DNA from: Thermoplasmata archaeon
GTDB taxonomy: Archaea; Thermoplasmatota; Thermoplasmata; Lutacidiplasmatales; UBA184
Reading direction: 5' to 3'
DNA length: 42,047 nucleotides
Assembly: GCA_021812305.1 (NCBI GenBank)
Contig: JAKAOB010000004.1
Coordinates: 1-42,047 of the forward strand
The translations under genes and the position numbers were made by a program. The notes under the pieces were generated by a model. The model did no database searches. It saw only the letters and a program-made list of their open reading frames with translations, and had not been told where the DNA came from. Within the stretch, counting starts at the first letter, position 1. The number at the start of each line of letters is the position of its first letter. Positions 1 to 8,760 of the stretch are shown piece by piece.

Positions 1-730
1 CGATGAACGCGGCGACGTCGTCCGGTGGGATCGACGTCTCGAAGTAGAGCTCCTTGAGGATCTTCGCGCAGTAGAGGTCGCAGCTCGGGTATTCGAGCTT
101 GTACGGGCAGCGGAAGCAGTTCGGCGGGGGGATGTGGTGACCTCCGCCGGCGAACGCGTCGAAGCGCGCGCGCTGCGTTGTCTTCGACGCGGTCATCGTG
201 AGCGATCCCATCGAGCGACCGTGGAACGCACCGAGCAGGCCGATCGTGATCGGGCGCTGGCGGTTCCAGCGGGCGAGCTTGAGCGCCGCCTCGGCGCTCT
301 CGGTGCCGCTGTTCGTAAAGAAGACCTTCTTCGGGAACGTGCCGGGGGTCAGGTGGGTGAGCCGGTCGGCGAGGACCGTCTGGTTCTCGTAGTAGAAGTC
401 CGTCCCCGCGAAATGCATCAGCTCGGCGGCCTGGGCCTGGACCGCACGGACGACGGCCGGATGGCAGTGGCCGACGTTCAGGACCCCGACCCCGCTCGTG
501 AAATCGAGGATGCGGTTGCCGTCGACGTCCTCCACCCAGACCCCCTTCGCCCGCGCCGCGGTGACGGGCGAGGTCTTGGTGCTCGTCATGAGGAGGCGGG
601 TGTCCGCCTCGACGATCTTCTTCGCCTTGGGGCCGGGGATCGGGGTCCGGATCCGAACGCCCTGCGACGGGGCGGTGGGTTCGGACGCGGCGGGTGCGCG
701 TGCGGTGGACCGGCGGGTGCTCTGGCTCAT
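1..730 (-). CDS. Class III PLP-dependent aminotransferase (4-aminobutyrate/acetylornithine aminotransferase-like), C-terminus truncated by window edge
   Basis: Reverse-strand translation from ATG at 730: MSQSTRRSTARAPAASEPTAPSQGVRIRTPIPGPKAKKIVEADTRLLMTSTKTSPVTAARAKGVWVEDVDGNRILDFTSGVGVLNVGHCHPAVV...VFFTNSGTESAEAALKLARWNRQRPITIGLLGAFHGRSMGSLTMT. Open at the window edge, so absent from the ORF track. Confidence 0.93.
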   Translation of the reverse strand, partial: MSQSTRRSTARAPAASEPTAPSQGVRIRTPIPGPKAKKIVEADTRLLMTSTKTSPVTAARAKGVWVEDVDGNRILDFTSGVGVLNVGHCHPAVVRAVQAQAAELMHFAGTDFYYENQTVLADRLTHLTPGTFPKKVFFTNSGTESAEAALKLARWNRQRPITIGLLGAFHGRSMGSLTMTASKTTQRARFDAFAGGGHHIPPPNCFRCPYKLEYPSCDLYCAKILKELYFETSIPPDDVAAFI

Positions 731-873
731 GGAGTCTCCCAATCCGTGACGGCATCCCCGCCCAAAAGGGTATGCGCCGTGCGCCGGCGCGGCACGCCGT
801 CGCGCCGGCTCACCGCGCCGCCCGTCCGATGGAACTGTCGGGTTTATGGGGGCGGCCGGGTCGGACGACTAGC

Positions 874-1155
874 ATGGATCGACGGGAGGGGCGCTGGCGG
901 CCGGCGACGCCTCCCGACACCCGGCCGATCGCCGAGGTCGTGCCGGCCCGGGCGGTCCTCACCGAGCTCGCCCGGGGCTTCCTCATCTCCCAGTCCGCCG
1001 ACCCGGAGCGCGCGAAACGGTTCGCCGCATCGTTCCTGCGCGAGCAGCAGGGACCCCCGGTGCCCACCCGGGTCGTACCGTTCCGCTTCGTCCCGGCCGC
1101 GCGACGAGGGGTCGACGCCGCGTTGCGCGAGGACGACGACGCCGGATCCCCGTGA
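874..1155 (+). CDS. Small conserved-looking hypothetical protein (93 aa)
   Basis: ATG at 874 inside the 694-1155 ORF, about 31 nt downstream of TATA-like TTTATG (843-848); MDRREGRWRPATPPDTRPIAEVVPARAVLTELARGFLISQSADPERAKRFAASFLREQQG... Confidence 0.6.
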   Translation: MDRREGRWRPATPPDTRPIAEVVPARAVLTELARGFLISQSADPERAKRFAASFLREQQGPPVPTRVVPFRFVPAARRGVDAALREDDDAGSP

Positions 1156-1167
1156 TCCGTCGGCGCC

Positions 1168-2145
1168 CTATCCTGCCGGCGCCCCGTCCCGGACCCTCAG
1201 GTACGCGGCGAGATCGTCGGGGAACGAGGTCTGGGTGAGGCAGAGCCGCACGCCCGTGGGGTCGCCGAAGTACGACCCCGAGCAGACCAGCACCCCCCGG
1301 CGCACCGCGCGACGCTGGAGACGGTCGCCGTCAAGCCCGTCCTTTCCCCGATCGAACCAGACCGGGGCGCTGAGCGCCGGCACGCCCGGGACCGCCCGGG
1401 CGAGGGCACGGCGATTCCGCTGGAACCGGCCGCGGACCTCGCGCAGCACGGCCGGCCGCCGGGCCAGGATCGCCCGGGCACCGGCGACCGACGCCGGGGG
1501 CAGCTCGTCGAGCAGGACCCCGTGGAAGCCGGCGAAGGGTCGCCGCAGCTCGTCGGGCACCACCACGTAGCCGACGCGGAGCGCATCGGCGCCGTAGACC
1601 TTCGTGAACGTGCCGGTGGTGAAGAGGCGGGGGTCGCCGCCCCGCGCGAGCGACGGCGCCGTGCCGAACTCCCGGAAGGTCTCGTCGACCAGCGCGGCGC
1701 GGACTCCGTCGAGGAGCATCGCCCGCTCGGGCCCGGTCGCGCTCAGGCCAGTAGGGTTGTTCGGGTTGGAGAAGACGGCCAGGTCCGCCGCGGCGCCGGG
1801 CGCCGACCGCCGAAAGCCGGCGAGCTCGGCGGCCTCCCACAGCGGGGGGTACTCCGGGACCGGGACGCGGACGCGGGGGCTCCGGCCGCCGTGGCGGCGT
1901 AGCCGCCCGGCGAGAAAGAAGAGGACCGCGGTGTTCCCCTCGGTCGCTCCGTGCGTCAGGAAGACGCGGCGCGCGGAGACCTCGACCACGTCGCCGATCT
2001 CCTCGCGCAGGCGCTCCGCATCCGGTACTTCCGGTTCGCGGAGCGCCGCCTGCACGGTGGCGACCGTGCCGTACATCCCGCTGCGCGCCAGGTGGTGGGG
2101 CACGCGGGCGTGGGCGTCGATCCAATCCTTCAGCGGAAAGCCCAC
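1168..2145 (-). CDS. Class I/II PLP-dependent aminotransferase (HisC/AspC-like fold)
   Basis: HGATEGNTAVLFFL, FSNPNNPTGLS, VDETFREF, FTKVYGADALRVGYVV motifs. The ORF extends to 2229, but GTG near 2145 (VGFPLKDWIDAHARVPHHLARSGMYG) is the more natural start. Confidence 0.85.
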   Translation of the reverse strand: MGFPLKDWIDAHARVPHHLARSGMYGTVATVQAALREPEVPDAERLREEIGDVVEVSARRVFLTHGATEGNTAVLFFLAGRLRRHGGRSPRVRVPVPEYPPLWEAAELAGFRRSAPGAAADLAVFSNPNNPTGLSATGPERAMLLDGVRAALVDETFREFGTAPSLARGGDPRLFTTGTFTKVYGADALRVGYVVVPDELRRPFAGFHGVLLDELPPASVAGARAILARRPAVLREVRGRFQRNRRALARAVPGVPALSAPVWFDRGKDGLDGDRLQRRAVRRGVLVCSGSYFGDPTGVRLCLTQTSFPDDLAAYLRVRDGAPAG

Positions 2146-2204
2146 GGCCGGCCCAGCCACCGGGGCAGTTAAGGCCCCGGCTCGGCCGCGCCCCCCCGTC
2201 GGCC

Positions 2205-2213
2205 ACTTATACG
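2205..2213 (+). promoter_or_regulatory. Putative archaeal TATA box for the ABC transporter operon
   Basis: ACTTATACG about 30 nt upstream of ATG 2241 in GC-rich surroundings. Confidence 0.5.
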
Positions 2214-2240
2214 GCCCGGAGGTGGGCACAGCGACCGACC

Positions 2241-3062
2241 ATGGCGCAACCGGTCGTTGGGGACGGCGAGCAGTTCTTCGTCGCGCTCCGACGGCAGCTG
2301 CAGTTCTACCTGCGGACGTGGCGGTTCGCGGGGCTCCTCGCCTTCACGCTCGCGGTCTCGCTCATCGTCCTGGTGCTGGAGGTCGCCGTCTTCGGTTCCG
2401 GAGCGAAGACGGCGAGCGACTACCTGGCCGGGTTCTACGGGGAGCTCGCCGTCGACGCGATCCTCGTCGCGGCGCTCCTCGGCGGAGACGCCATCTCGAT
2501 GGACTTCGGCAGCCCGACCGGCTACTACATGCTCGTGCAGCCGGTCCGCCGCTGGGTCCTGCTCCTCGGCCGCTACCTCGCCGCCTTCCTCGCCGCGTTC
2601 GCCATCGGGCTCGTCTACGTCGCCCTGGGCGTCTTCGGGGCGGCCTACTTCTTCGGGGTGGGGGCGGTCCCGTTCGCCACGCTCGGCCTCAGCGTGGGCC
2701 TCATGATCCTGTTCCTGCTGGGGGCGCTGTCGGCGGCGTTCTCCTTCAGCGCGCTCATCCGCAGCCCGGCGGTCGGCATGATCGTCTCGGTCCTCGTGCT
2801 GTTCCTCGGCTTCTCGATCGTCGACGGGGTCTTCGAGCTCGCGGACATCGAACCGTGGTTCTCGATCCAGTACGCCGGCCAGGCGATCTCCGAGGTGTTC
2901 AGCTCCACGATCTCGCACCGGGTGGTCCTTGGGGTCGGACGGATCCGCGTCATCACCTACCATCCCTACCCGGCCGAGGCGGCGGCGATCATGCTCGGCT
3001 ACTTCGTCCTCTTCCTCGCCCTCGCGCTGCTGGTCTACGACCGCAAGGAGAGCCAGGGGTAG
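2241..3062 (+). CDS. ABC-2 type transporter permease
   Basis: 273 aa with about six hydrophobic segments, directly upstream of an ABC ATPase gene. Confidence 0.88.
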   Translation: MAQPVVGDGEQFFVALRRQLQFYLRTWRFAGLLAFTLAVSLIVLVLEVAVFGSGAKTASDYLAGFYGELAVDAILVAALLGGDAISMDFGSPTGYYMLVQPVRRWVLLLGRYLAAFLAAFAIGLVYVALGVFGAAYFFGVGAVPFATLGLSVGLMILFLLGALSAAFSFSALIRSPAVGMIVSVLVLFLGFSIVDGVFELADIEPWFSIQYAGQAISEVFSSTISHRVVLGVGRIRVITYHPYPAEAAAIMLGYFVLFLALALLVYDRKESQG

Positions 3063-3064
3063 CC

Positions 3065-4021
3065 ATGCCGAGCATCCAGGCGGTGGGGCTCTCGAAATCC
3101 TACGGCGCGTTCGTCGCGCTGGACAACGCGACGTTCGACTACGACCGGCCGGGGGCCGTCGGCTACCTGGGACCGAACGGCGCCGGCAAGACGACGACGC
3201 TCAAGCTGTTCACGCACCTCCTGCGCCCCACGCGCGGGCAGGCGATGATCAACGGGGTCGATGTCCTGGACGATCCGAAGCGCGCGCTCTGGGACGTGGG
3301 AAGCGTCATCGAGACGCCCGAGCCGTACGCCATGCATTCGGTCCGCGAGGCGCTCGAGTACGTCGCCGAGCTGAGGGGACTGCCGGCGGACGAGACCCGA
3401 CGGCAGATCCAGCTCTACAACGAGAAGCTCGAGCTGCCTCCGCTCGACCGGCGCACGGGGAAGCTCTCGAAGGGCCAGCGCCAGCGCGTCGTCATCGCGA
3501 GCGCGCTCCTCGCAGAGCCTTCGGTCCTGCTCCTGGACGAGCCGACGAGCGGCCTCGACCCGGCCGAGCGGGTCGCCGTGCGGAACGTCCTCCTCGAGCT
3601 GAAGAAGGACCGCCTGATCCTGATGAGCTCCCACCTGCTCAACGAGGTGACGGAGATCTGCGACCGCGTGATCTTCATCAACGGGGGGAAGATCCTCCTC
3701 CAGGACTCCGTCGCCGCCCTCTCCGAGCGGATGCGCGCCCGCTTCATCGACGTCGATTTCACCGCCCCGGTCGCCCCTGCGGCCCTGGCCCCGCTCAGCG
3801 GGATCACGAGCTCGATCCAGCCGTTGAGCGACCGCCGCTACCGCCTCGGCTTCGACGGCTCGGACCCGAGCCGCGCGCGGCTCCTCGCGGCGTGCCAGCA
3901 GATCGCCCCCGTCCTCAACTTCGCGACCGTCGGGTCGGTCCTGGAGGACGCCTACCTCCAGCTGATGAGCGGCCCGAGCCCGGGCGGCTCTCCGCCGCCG
4001 CCTCCGCCCCCGCCGGCCTAG
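3065..4021 (+). CDS. ABC transporter ATP-binding protein
   Basis: GPNGAGKTT Walker A, LSKGQRQRV signature, VLLLDEPTSGLDP Walker B, H-switch SSH; ATG at 3065; C-terminal SPPPPPPPPA tail. Confidence 0.95.
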   Translation: MPSIQAVGLSKSYGAFVALDNATFDYDRPGAVGYLGPNGAGKTTTLKLFTHLLRPTRGQAMINGVDVLDDPKRALWDVGSVIETPEPYAMHSVREALEYVAELRGLPADETRRQIQLYNEKLELPPLDRRTGKLSKGQRQRVVIASALLAEPSVLLLDEPTSGLDPAERVAVRNVLLELKKDRLILMSSHLLNEVTEICDRVIFINGGKILLQDSVAALSERMRARFIDVDFTAPVAPAALAPLSGITSSIQPLSDRRYRLGFDGSDPSRARLLAACQQIAPVLNFATVGSVLEDAYLQLMSGPSPGGSPPPPPPPPA

Positions 4022-5325
4022 AGCCCGATCCAGAGCAGCCCGACGAGCACCGAGACGGTGATCGCCGTGAGGGGCAGGCCGTGGCGCACGAACTCGCCGA
4101 GCCCGATGCGCAGGCGATCCCGCTCGGCCCGCTCGACGATGATGAGGTTGCTCGCCGCGCCGAGGAGCGTGAGGTTGCCGGCGAGGGTGCTCGCCGCGGC
4201 GAGCGCCACCCACGCCACCGGCGTCGCGCCGGTGTAGCCCAGGGCGTGCAGGACGGGGATCTGGAGCGCCACCCACGGCACATTGCTCACGAGCTGGGGG
4301 CCGCCGAGGCTGGTGCCGGTGATCGCAAGGAGCCCGATCCCGCCCGCCCCGGGGCCGGGGATCGGGTAGAGCCCCTCGAGGGCACCGAGGACCCCGCCGG
4401 CGATCGCACCGTTCACGACGACGAAGAGCCCCGCGAACAGGAGCAGGATCGACCAGTCGACCCGGGCCAGTACGGCCGAGCGCTGGGGCGAGGCGGCGAG
4501 CAGGACCACCGCGCCCCCGAACGCCATCGCCTCCACCGGGACCGACGGCCCCCCCACGAGGACACTGGTCACCGAGACGGTCACGATCACGGTCATCGTG
4601 ACCGGGAACAGCCAGAGGGAGGGGTACTCGATCAGCCGTCGACGCCAGCCGCCCTCGGGGAACAGCCGCGGCGCCTGCGACCGCAGCTCGGTGAAGGCCC
4701 GGGCGTGCGGCGCGAGCCGAGGGCCAAAGACCCGCGTGAGGTACCACCCGCCGAGGGCGAGGTTGACGAGCGTGGGCACCAGGAGGTAGCGCAGGAAGAC
4801 CGCGACCGGCGCCGCGACGCCGCTCGAGAGCGACACCAGAAGGTTCTGCGGATTGCCCATCGGCGTCAGCACGCTGCCGACCGTCACGGCGTAGGCGAGG
4901 GTGAGGAGGAGCGGCTTGGCGTCCATCTCCAGACGGCGGGCGATGACAAGCAGGAGCGGGACCCCGAGCAGCGCCAGCGCATCGTTGACGAGGAACGCCG
5001 ACAAGAGCCCGAAGCCCACGAACAGGTAGAACGGAAGCGTCTCGGCCCGACCGGCCCGTCCCACGAGCCACCGCGCGACGTGGTCGATCGCCCCGGCGCG
5101 CTCGAGGTCGGCGGCGAAGAGGAAGAGCGCGAACAGGAAGACGAGGACCGGGGCCGCCTCGGCGATCGCCCCCTCGGCCCCCGAAAGGGGGAGGATGCCG
5201 ACCGCGACGGTCGCGAACCCGCCGATCGCGAAGCTCAGCCAGACCGACGGTCCGCGCGCGGTGAGCTGGCGGACGATCACGGCGGCGTATACCGCGACGA
5301 GCAGCCCGAGCGACAGGAGGTCCAT
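4018..5325 (-). CDS. SLC13/ArsB/NhaD-type anion or ion transporter, multi-TM
   Basis: MDLLSLGLLVAVYAAVIVRQLTARGPSVWLSFAIGG...FLVNDALALLGVPLLL...GNPQNLLVSLSSG...LLFAGLFVVVNGAI...SNVPWVALQIPVL...LAGNLTLLGAASNLIIVE: typical duplicated-repeat motifs (GNPQN, GAASNLI). Start chosen at ATG 5325 rather than the longer ORF. Confidence 0.88.
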   Translation of the reverse strand: MDLLSLGLLVAVYAAVIVRQLTARGPSVWLSFAIGGFATVAVGILPLSGAEGAIAEAAPVLVFLFALFLFAADLERAGAIDHVARWLVGRAGRAETLPFYLFVGFGLLSAFLVNDALALLGVPLLLVIARRLEMDAKPLLLTLAYAVTVGSVLTPMGNPQNLLVSLSSGVAAPVAVFLRYLLVPTLVNLALGGWYLTRVFGPRLAPHARAFTELRSQAPRLFPEGGWRRRLIEYPSLWLFPVTMTVIVTVSVTSVLVGGPSVPVEAMAFGGAVVLLAASPQRSAVLARVDWSILLLFAGLFVVVNGAIAGGVLGALEGLYPIPGPGAGGIGLLAITGTSLGGPQLVSNVPWVALQIPVLHALGYTGATPVAWVALAAASTLAGNLTLLGAASNLIIVERAERDRLRIGLGEFVRHGLPLTAITVSVLVGLLWIGL

Positions 5326-5384
5326 CGGCGCGCCCGGGGCGACAGGTTCGCGCGCTACTTCAACCGGCCGTCGCGCGGCTGCCG

Positions 5385-5930
5385 GTGGAGCGAGAGGCAT
5401 TTGACCCGGGCGGCCCGGTCCTCGGGGTCGTGGCGCCATCCGGCCCTGCGCCGCCCGCACCCCCCCGCGGGCGGGTCGTCGTCCTCAACAACGCCGACGC
5501 CTGGCGGACGGAGGCGTCCGGCCGGAAGGCCGAGGCCCGCCGCCGGCGGCGCTGCGTGGAATGCGCGGGCGCGCTCCCCAGCGGCCGCTCGCCGTACTGC
5601 TCGAGCCGGTGTCGGTGGCGCTTCCACGGGCACTACTTCTGGGACGCGGCGCGCGTCGTGGTCCTGCGGCGGGACCGCTACACCTGCCGCATCTGCCGGC
5701 GGCGCTTCCGGGCGCGGGAGCTCGAGGTCGACCACGTCATCGAGCTCGCGGCGGGAGGACGTCCGCTCGAGTTCGCGAACCTGCAGACGGTCTGCCGTCC
5801 GTGCCACCGCGCGAAGACCGTCCAGTTCGTCCGCTGGCGGGCCGGGAGGGCCAGGCCCCGACCCCCGGCGATCGGCGCCGCCGGGGCCCCAGAGCCCGAG
5901 AGCTGGGTCAGTCCCTGGTTCCCCGCCTAG
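5385..5930 (+). CDS. HNH endonuclease family protein
   Basis: RDRYTCRICRRRFRARELEVDHVIELAAGGRPLEFANLQTVCRPCHRAKT: HNH core with CxxC pairs; additional N-terminal cysteine cluster CVEC...YCSSRC. Confidence 0.88.
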   Translation: MEREAFDPGGPVLGVVAPSGPAPPAPPRGRVVVLNNADAWRTEASGRKAEARRRRRCVECAGALPSGRSPYCSSRCRWRFHGHYFWDAARVVVLRRDRYTCRICRRRFRARELEVDHVIELAAGGRPLEFANLQTVCRPCHRAKTVQFVRWRAGRARPRPPAIGAAGAPEPESWVSPWFPA

Positions 5931-5994
5931 GGCTCCGGCTCGGCGCCGGAGGGGAAGTATGTCGGATCCGGCGTGTACCGGTCGATTCACCTTA

Positions 5995-8738
5995 TGAGCC
6001 GAGACACGAATGGACGGCCCATGGGCCGGAACGTAGGCCCGGGGCTCACGCTCGCCGGTCTGGCGATCGTGGTCGTCGCCTTGGCCTTCCCCGCGGTCCC
6101 CGCTTTCCCCGCGACCGCTCCGGGGGCTCCGGGTCCCTCCGGCGCCGTGGGGTCCGGGGTATCGATGGCGTTGGTCCACCCGGCGAGTGTCTTGATCGGG
6201 CGGGCGAACCCCTACCCGTGGCTGCGGCTCAATGCGTCGGTCTCCGGTTCGTCCGTGTGCGCGTACGGCGCCTCGGACTGCCCGGCCGGGACCGGCGCCG
6301 CCCGGATCACCCTGACGGCGTCGGTGTCGACGAACGGCACCCCGCCGAACTGGTCGAGCGTCCAGGTGCTCTTCCTTCTCGAGACCGGGGTCTTCGACGG
6401 GGTGGCCTGTTCGACTACCTGCGCCGTCCTCCCGGGCATGTCGAACGGCCTCCCGTTCTTCCTGCAGGACGCCGGCCCGATCGCGACCGCGATCTCCGGC
6501 GCCCACCCGGGGACCAACGTCTCCTTCGGCCTCGCCCAGTTCCTCGAGACGTGCAACAGCGATGACTGCGACCGGTCGCCGTACTATTCCGCCGTCGGGA
6601 CGTTCGCGAACGCCTCTCGGTTCGGCGCGGAGGTCAACGCCTCCCTTTCGCTTTCCAACATCACGGACGTCGACATCGTTGGCGACGGGTACCTTCAGAG
6701 CTCGTCGATCCAGGCGGTCTACGCGGGCCTCAACGGGAGCGGGATCCAATGGTCCAACGCGAGCCACCACGTCCTGGTCGTGATCGGGTCCGAGGCCCCT
6801 CAGGACCCCCGGTACGCCGAAAACGCCTGCACGGGCCTGATCTACTATTACGCGAACTGTTCGTTTGGCCCCGTCGACCTGCCCTCGTGCCCGTACAACG
6901 CCTCCTCCGCCAGCCTCGGCCTGCCTCCCTGCGAAGGATGGGTCGCCGCGCACAACGGGAATGCCTCGGATTCCGTCGCGGCGTACGCGGGAGGGCTCGG
7001 GCTCTGCGCGACGAGCGCCGGAGGGGAGTGCACGGTCGATGTCGTGGACCTCAATGCGACCCCGACCGACGCGAACAGCTCGGGTTGGAGACAGTCCTAC
7101 TCATCTCTCACCCTGAACCGCTCGGCGATCGCCAACGACACGACGAACGTCCTGAGGGCCGGTTGTGACCTCGCCAACGCGACCGGTGGGACGTGGGCCG
7201 GTCCCTCGGACTTCACCTGCCCGCAGGGCACGGTCGGCCGGCTCGGGGCCGACCCGCTGAACAGTTCCACGACGAACCTTTCGAACCCGACGCTCTTCTC
7301 CGCCCTCGCCGGAATCGGGTTCGGGGCGGTCCCCCGTCCCGCCGCCGGGCAGGGGATCGTCTCCGGCCCGTTGATCTCGTACGTCGCGCCGCCCGGGGTC
7401 TCGCTGGCCCCGACGCCGGGGTTCTCGGTCTCGTGCGCCACCGTCTCCGGCGCCTGGACCGGCTGCACCTCCCTCCCGCAGGTCTCCCGGTCGAACGGGA
7501 CCCTCACCCTCGGCTGGAACTGGAGCGATGGCCGGACCGCCCCGAACGCGCTCATGAACGGCGACTCGTTCCAGGCGACGTTCTCGCTCGTCGAGGACGG
7601 GCCACCGGGCTCGAACGTGACGCTCGATGCCTGCGGGGCTCCGGGCTGCGTGCCCCCGCCCCCCGGCACCGGGGGCAGCGGGCTCCGCGTCATCCCCTGG
7701 GACGGCGCGAGCCCCGTCCTCATCACCCTGCCGGCGGTCGCGGTCTCTACCGAGGCGCTGTTCCCCCTCAACGGCTCCCTCGCCGCCTCGCCGGCGGCGG
7801 GCGAGGCCCCGCTGTCCGTCACCCTCTCTCCCGTGCTCACCGGCGGGCTCGCCCCGTTCGCGACGGTCTGGACCTTCGGGGACGGCTCTCCCGGGCTCAG
7901 CGCCGCGGACTCCGCCCCGGTCTCCCACACCTACCCGGCCCCCGGCGTCTATGAGGCCACCATCGCGGTGACGGACGCGCTCGGCGCCCACCTCGCCGTG
8001 GGGCGGCTCGTGACGGTCTACCCCACGCTGACCGTCTCCGTCTCCGCCCCGTCGATCGTGAACATGTTCCCCACGATCTCGACGTTCTCGGCGACCGCCC
8101 AGGGCGGCGTCTACCCCTACAACTACACCTGGGACTTCGGGGACGGTACGTCGGCCTTCGGGTCGACGGTCGTCCACGGCTACTCCGCGCCCGGCACGTA
8201 CACGGGCCAGCTGACCGCCGTCGACCAGCTCGGGGTCACGGCGGTCGACGTCTTCGCGGTCGAGGTGTTCACGGGGCCCGGGACCGCCCCGCCCCCGAAT
8301 CCGCCGACGGTGACCCGGGCCGTGGCCGGCTACAGCCCCTCCGCGACCGCCGGGTGCGGATCCGGCCCCGTCACGGCCCGTCTCACGGCGACGGTCACGG
8401 GCGGGATGGCGCCGTACGCCTACGCGTGGACGCTGGGGGACGGCGGGACCGCCTCGGGCGGCCCGAACGTGACGCATGTCTACGCGAGCTTCGGCACCTA
8501 CCCGGTGATGGTCCGGGTGACCGACGCGGCCGGCGCCTCGGCGAACGGCTCCCTCACGCTCCAGCTCGTCTCTCCCCCCTGCGCGACCCGCACCGCCGGG
8601 GGGGAGCCCTCCCTCTTCCTCGCCATCCTCCCGTACCTCCTCGTCGATCTGTTCGTCGCCCAGGTTCTCGTGATCACTCTCCTCCGGCGCCGGCGCCGTC
8701 GCCGGCCGCCGGTGAGAACGCCCCGGGCCGTTATCTGA
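5995..8738 (+). CDS. Secreted, C-terminally membrane-anchored PKD-domain surface protein
   Basis: N-terminal hydrophobic signal; PKD motifs VWTFGDGSPG, YTWDFGDGTSAFG, YAWTLGDGGTASG; C-terminal TM followed by RRRRRRRPP. ORF opens at GTG 5973; ATG 5995 or 6021 are alternative starts. Confidence 0.88.
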
Positions 8739-8760
8739 CGGGCGCGTCTGGGTCTCGCGC

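Noticed and set aside
134-1570. 478-aa plus-strand ORF and similar very long ORFs (2929-5997, 14147-18925, 35692-37938, 12268-14472)
   Set aside because: Arg/Pro/Gly/Ala-rich translations antisense to or out of frame with genes carrying clear family motifs; artefacts of high GC. Embedded real genes are annotated separately.
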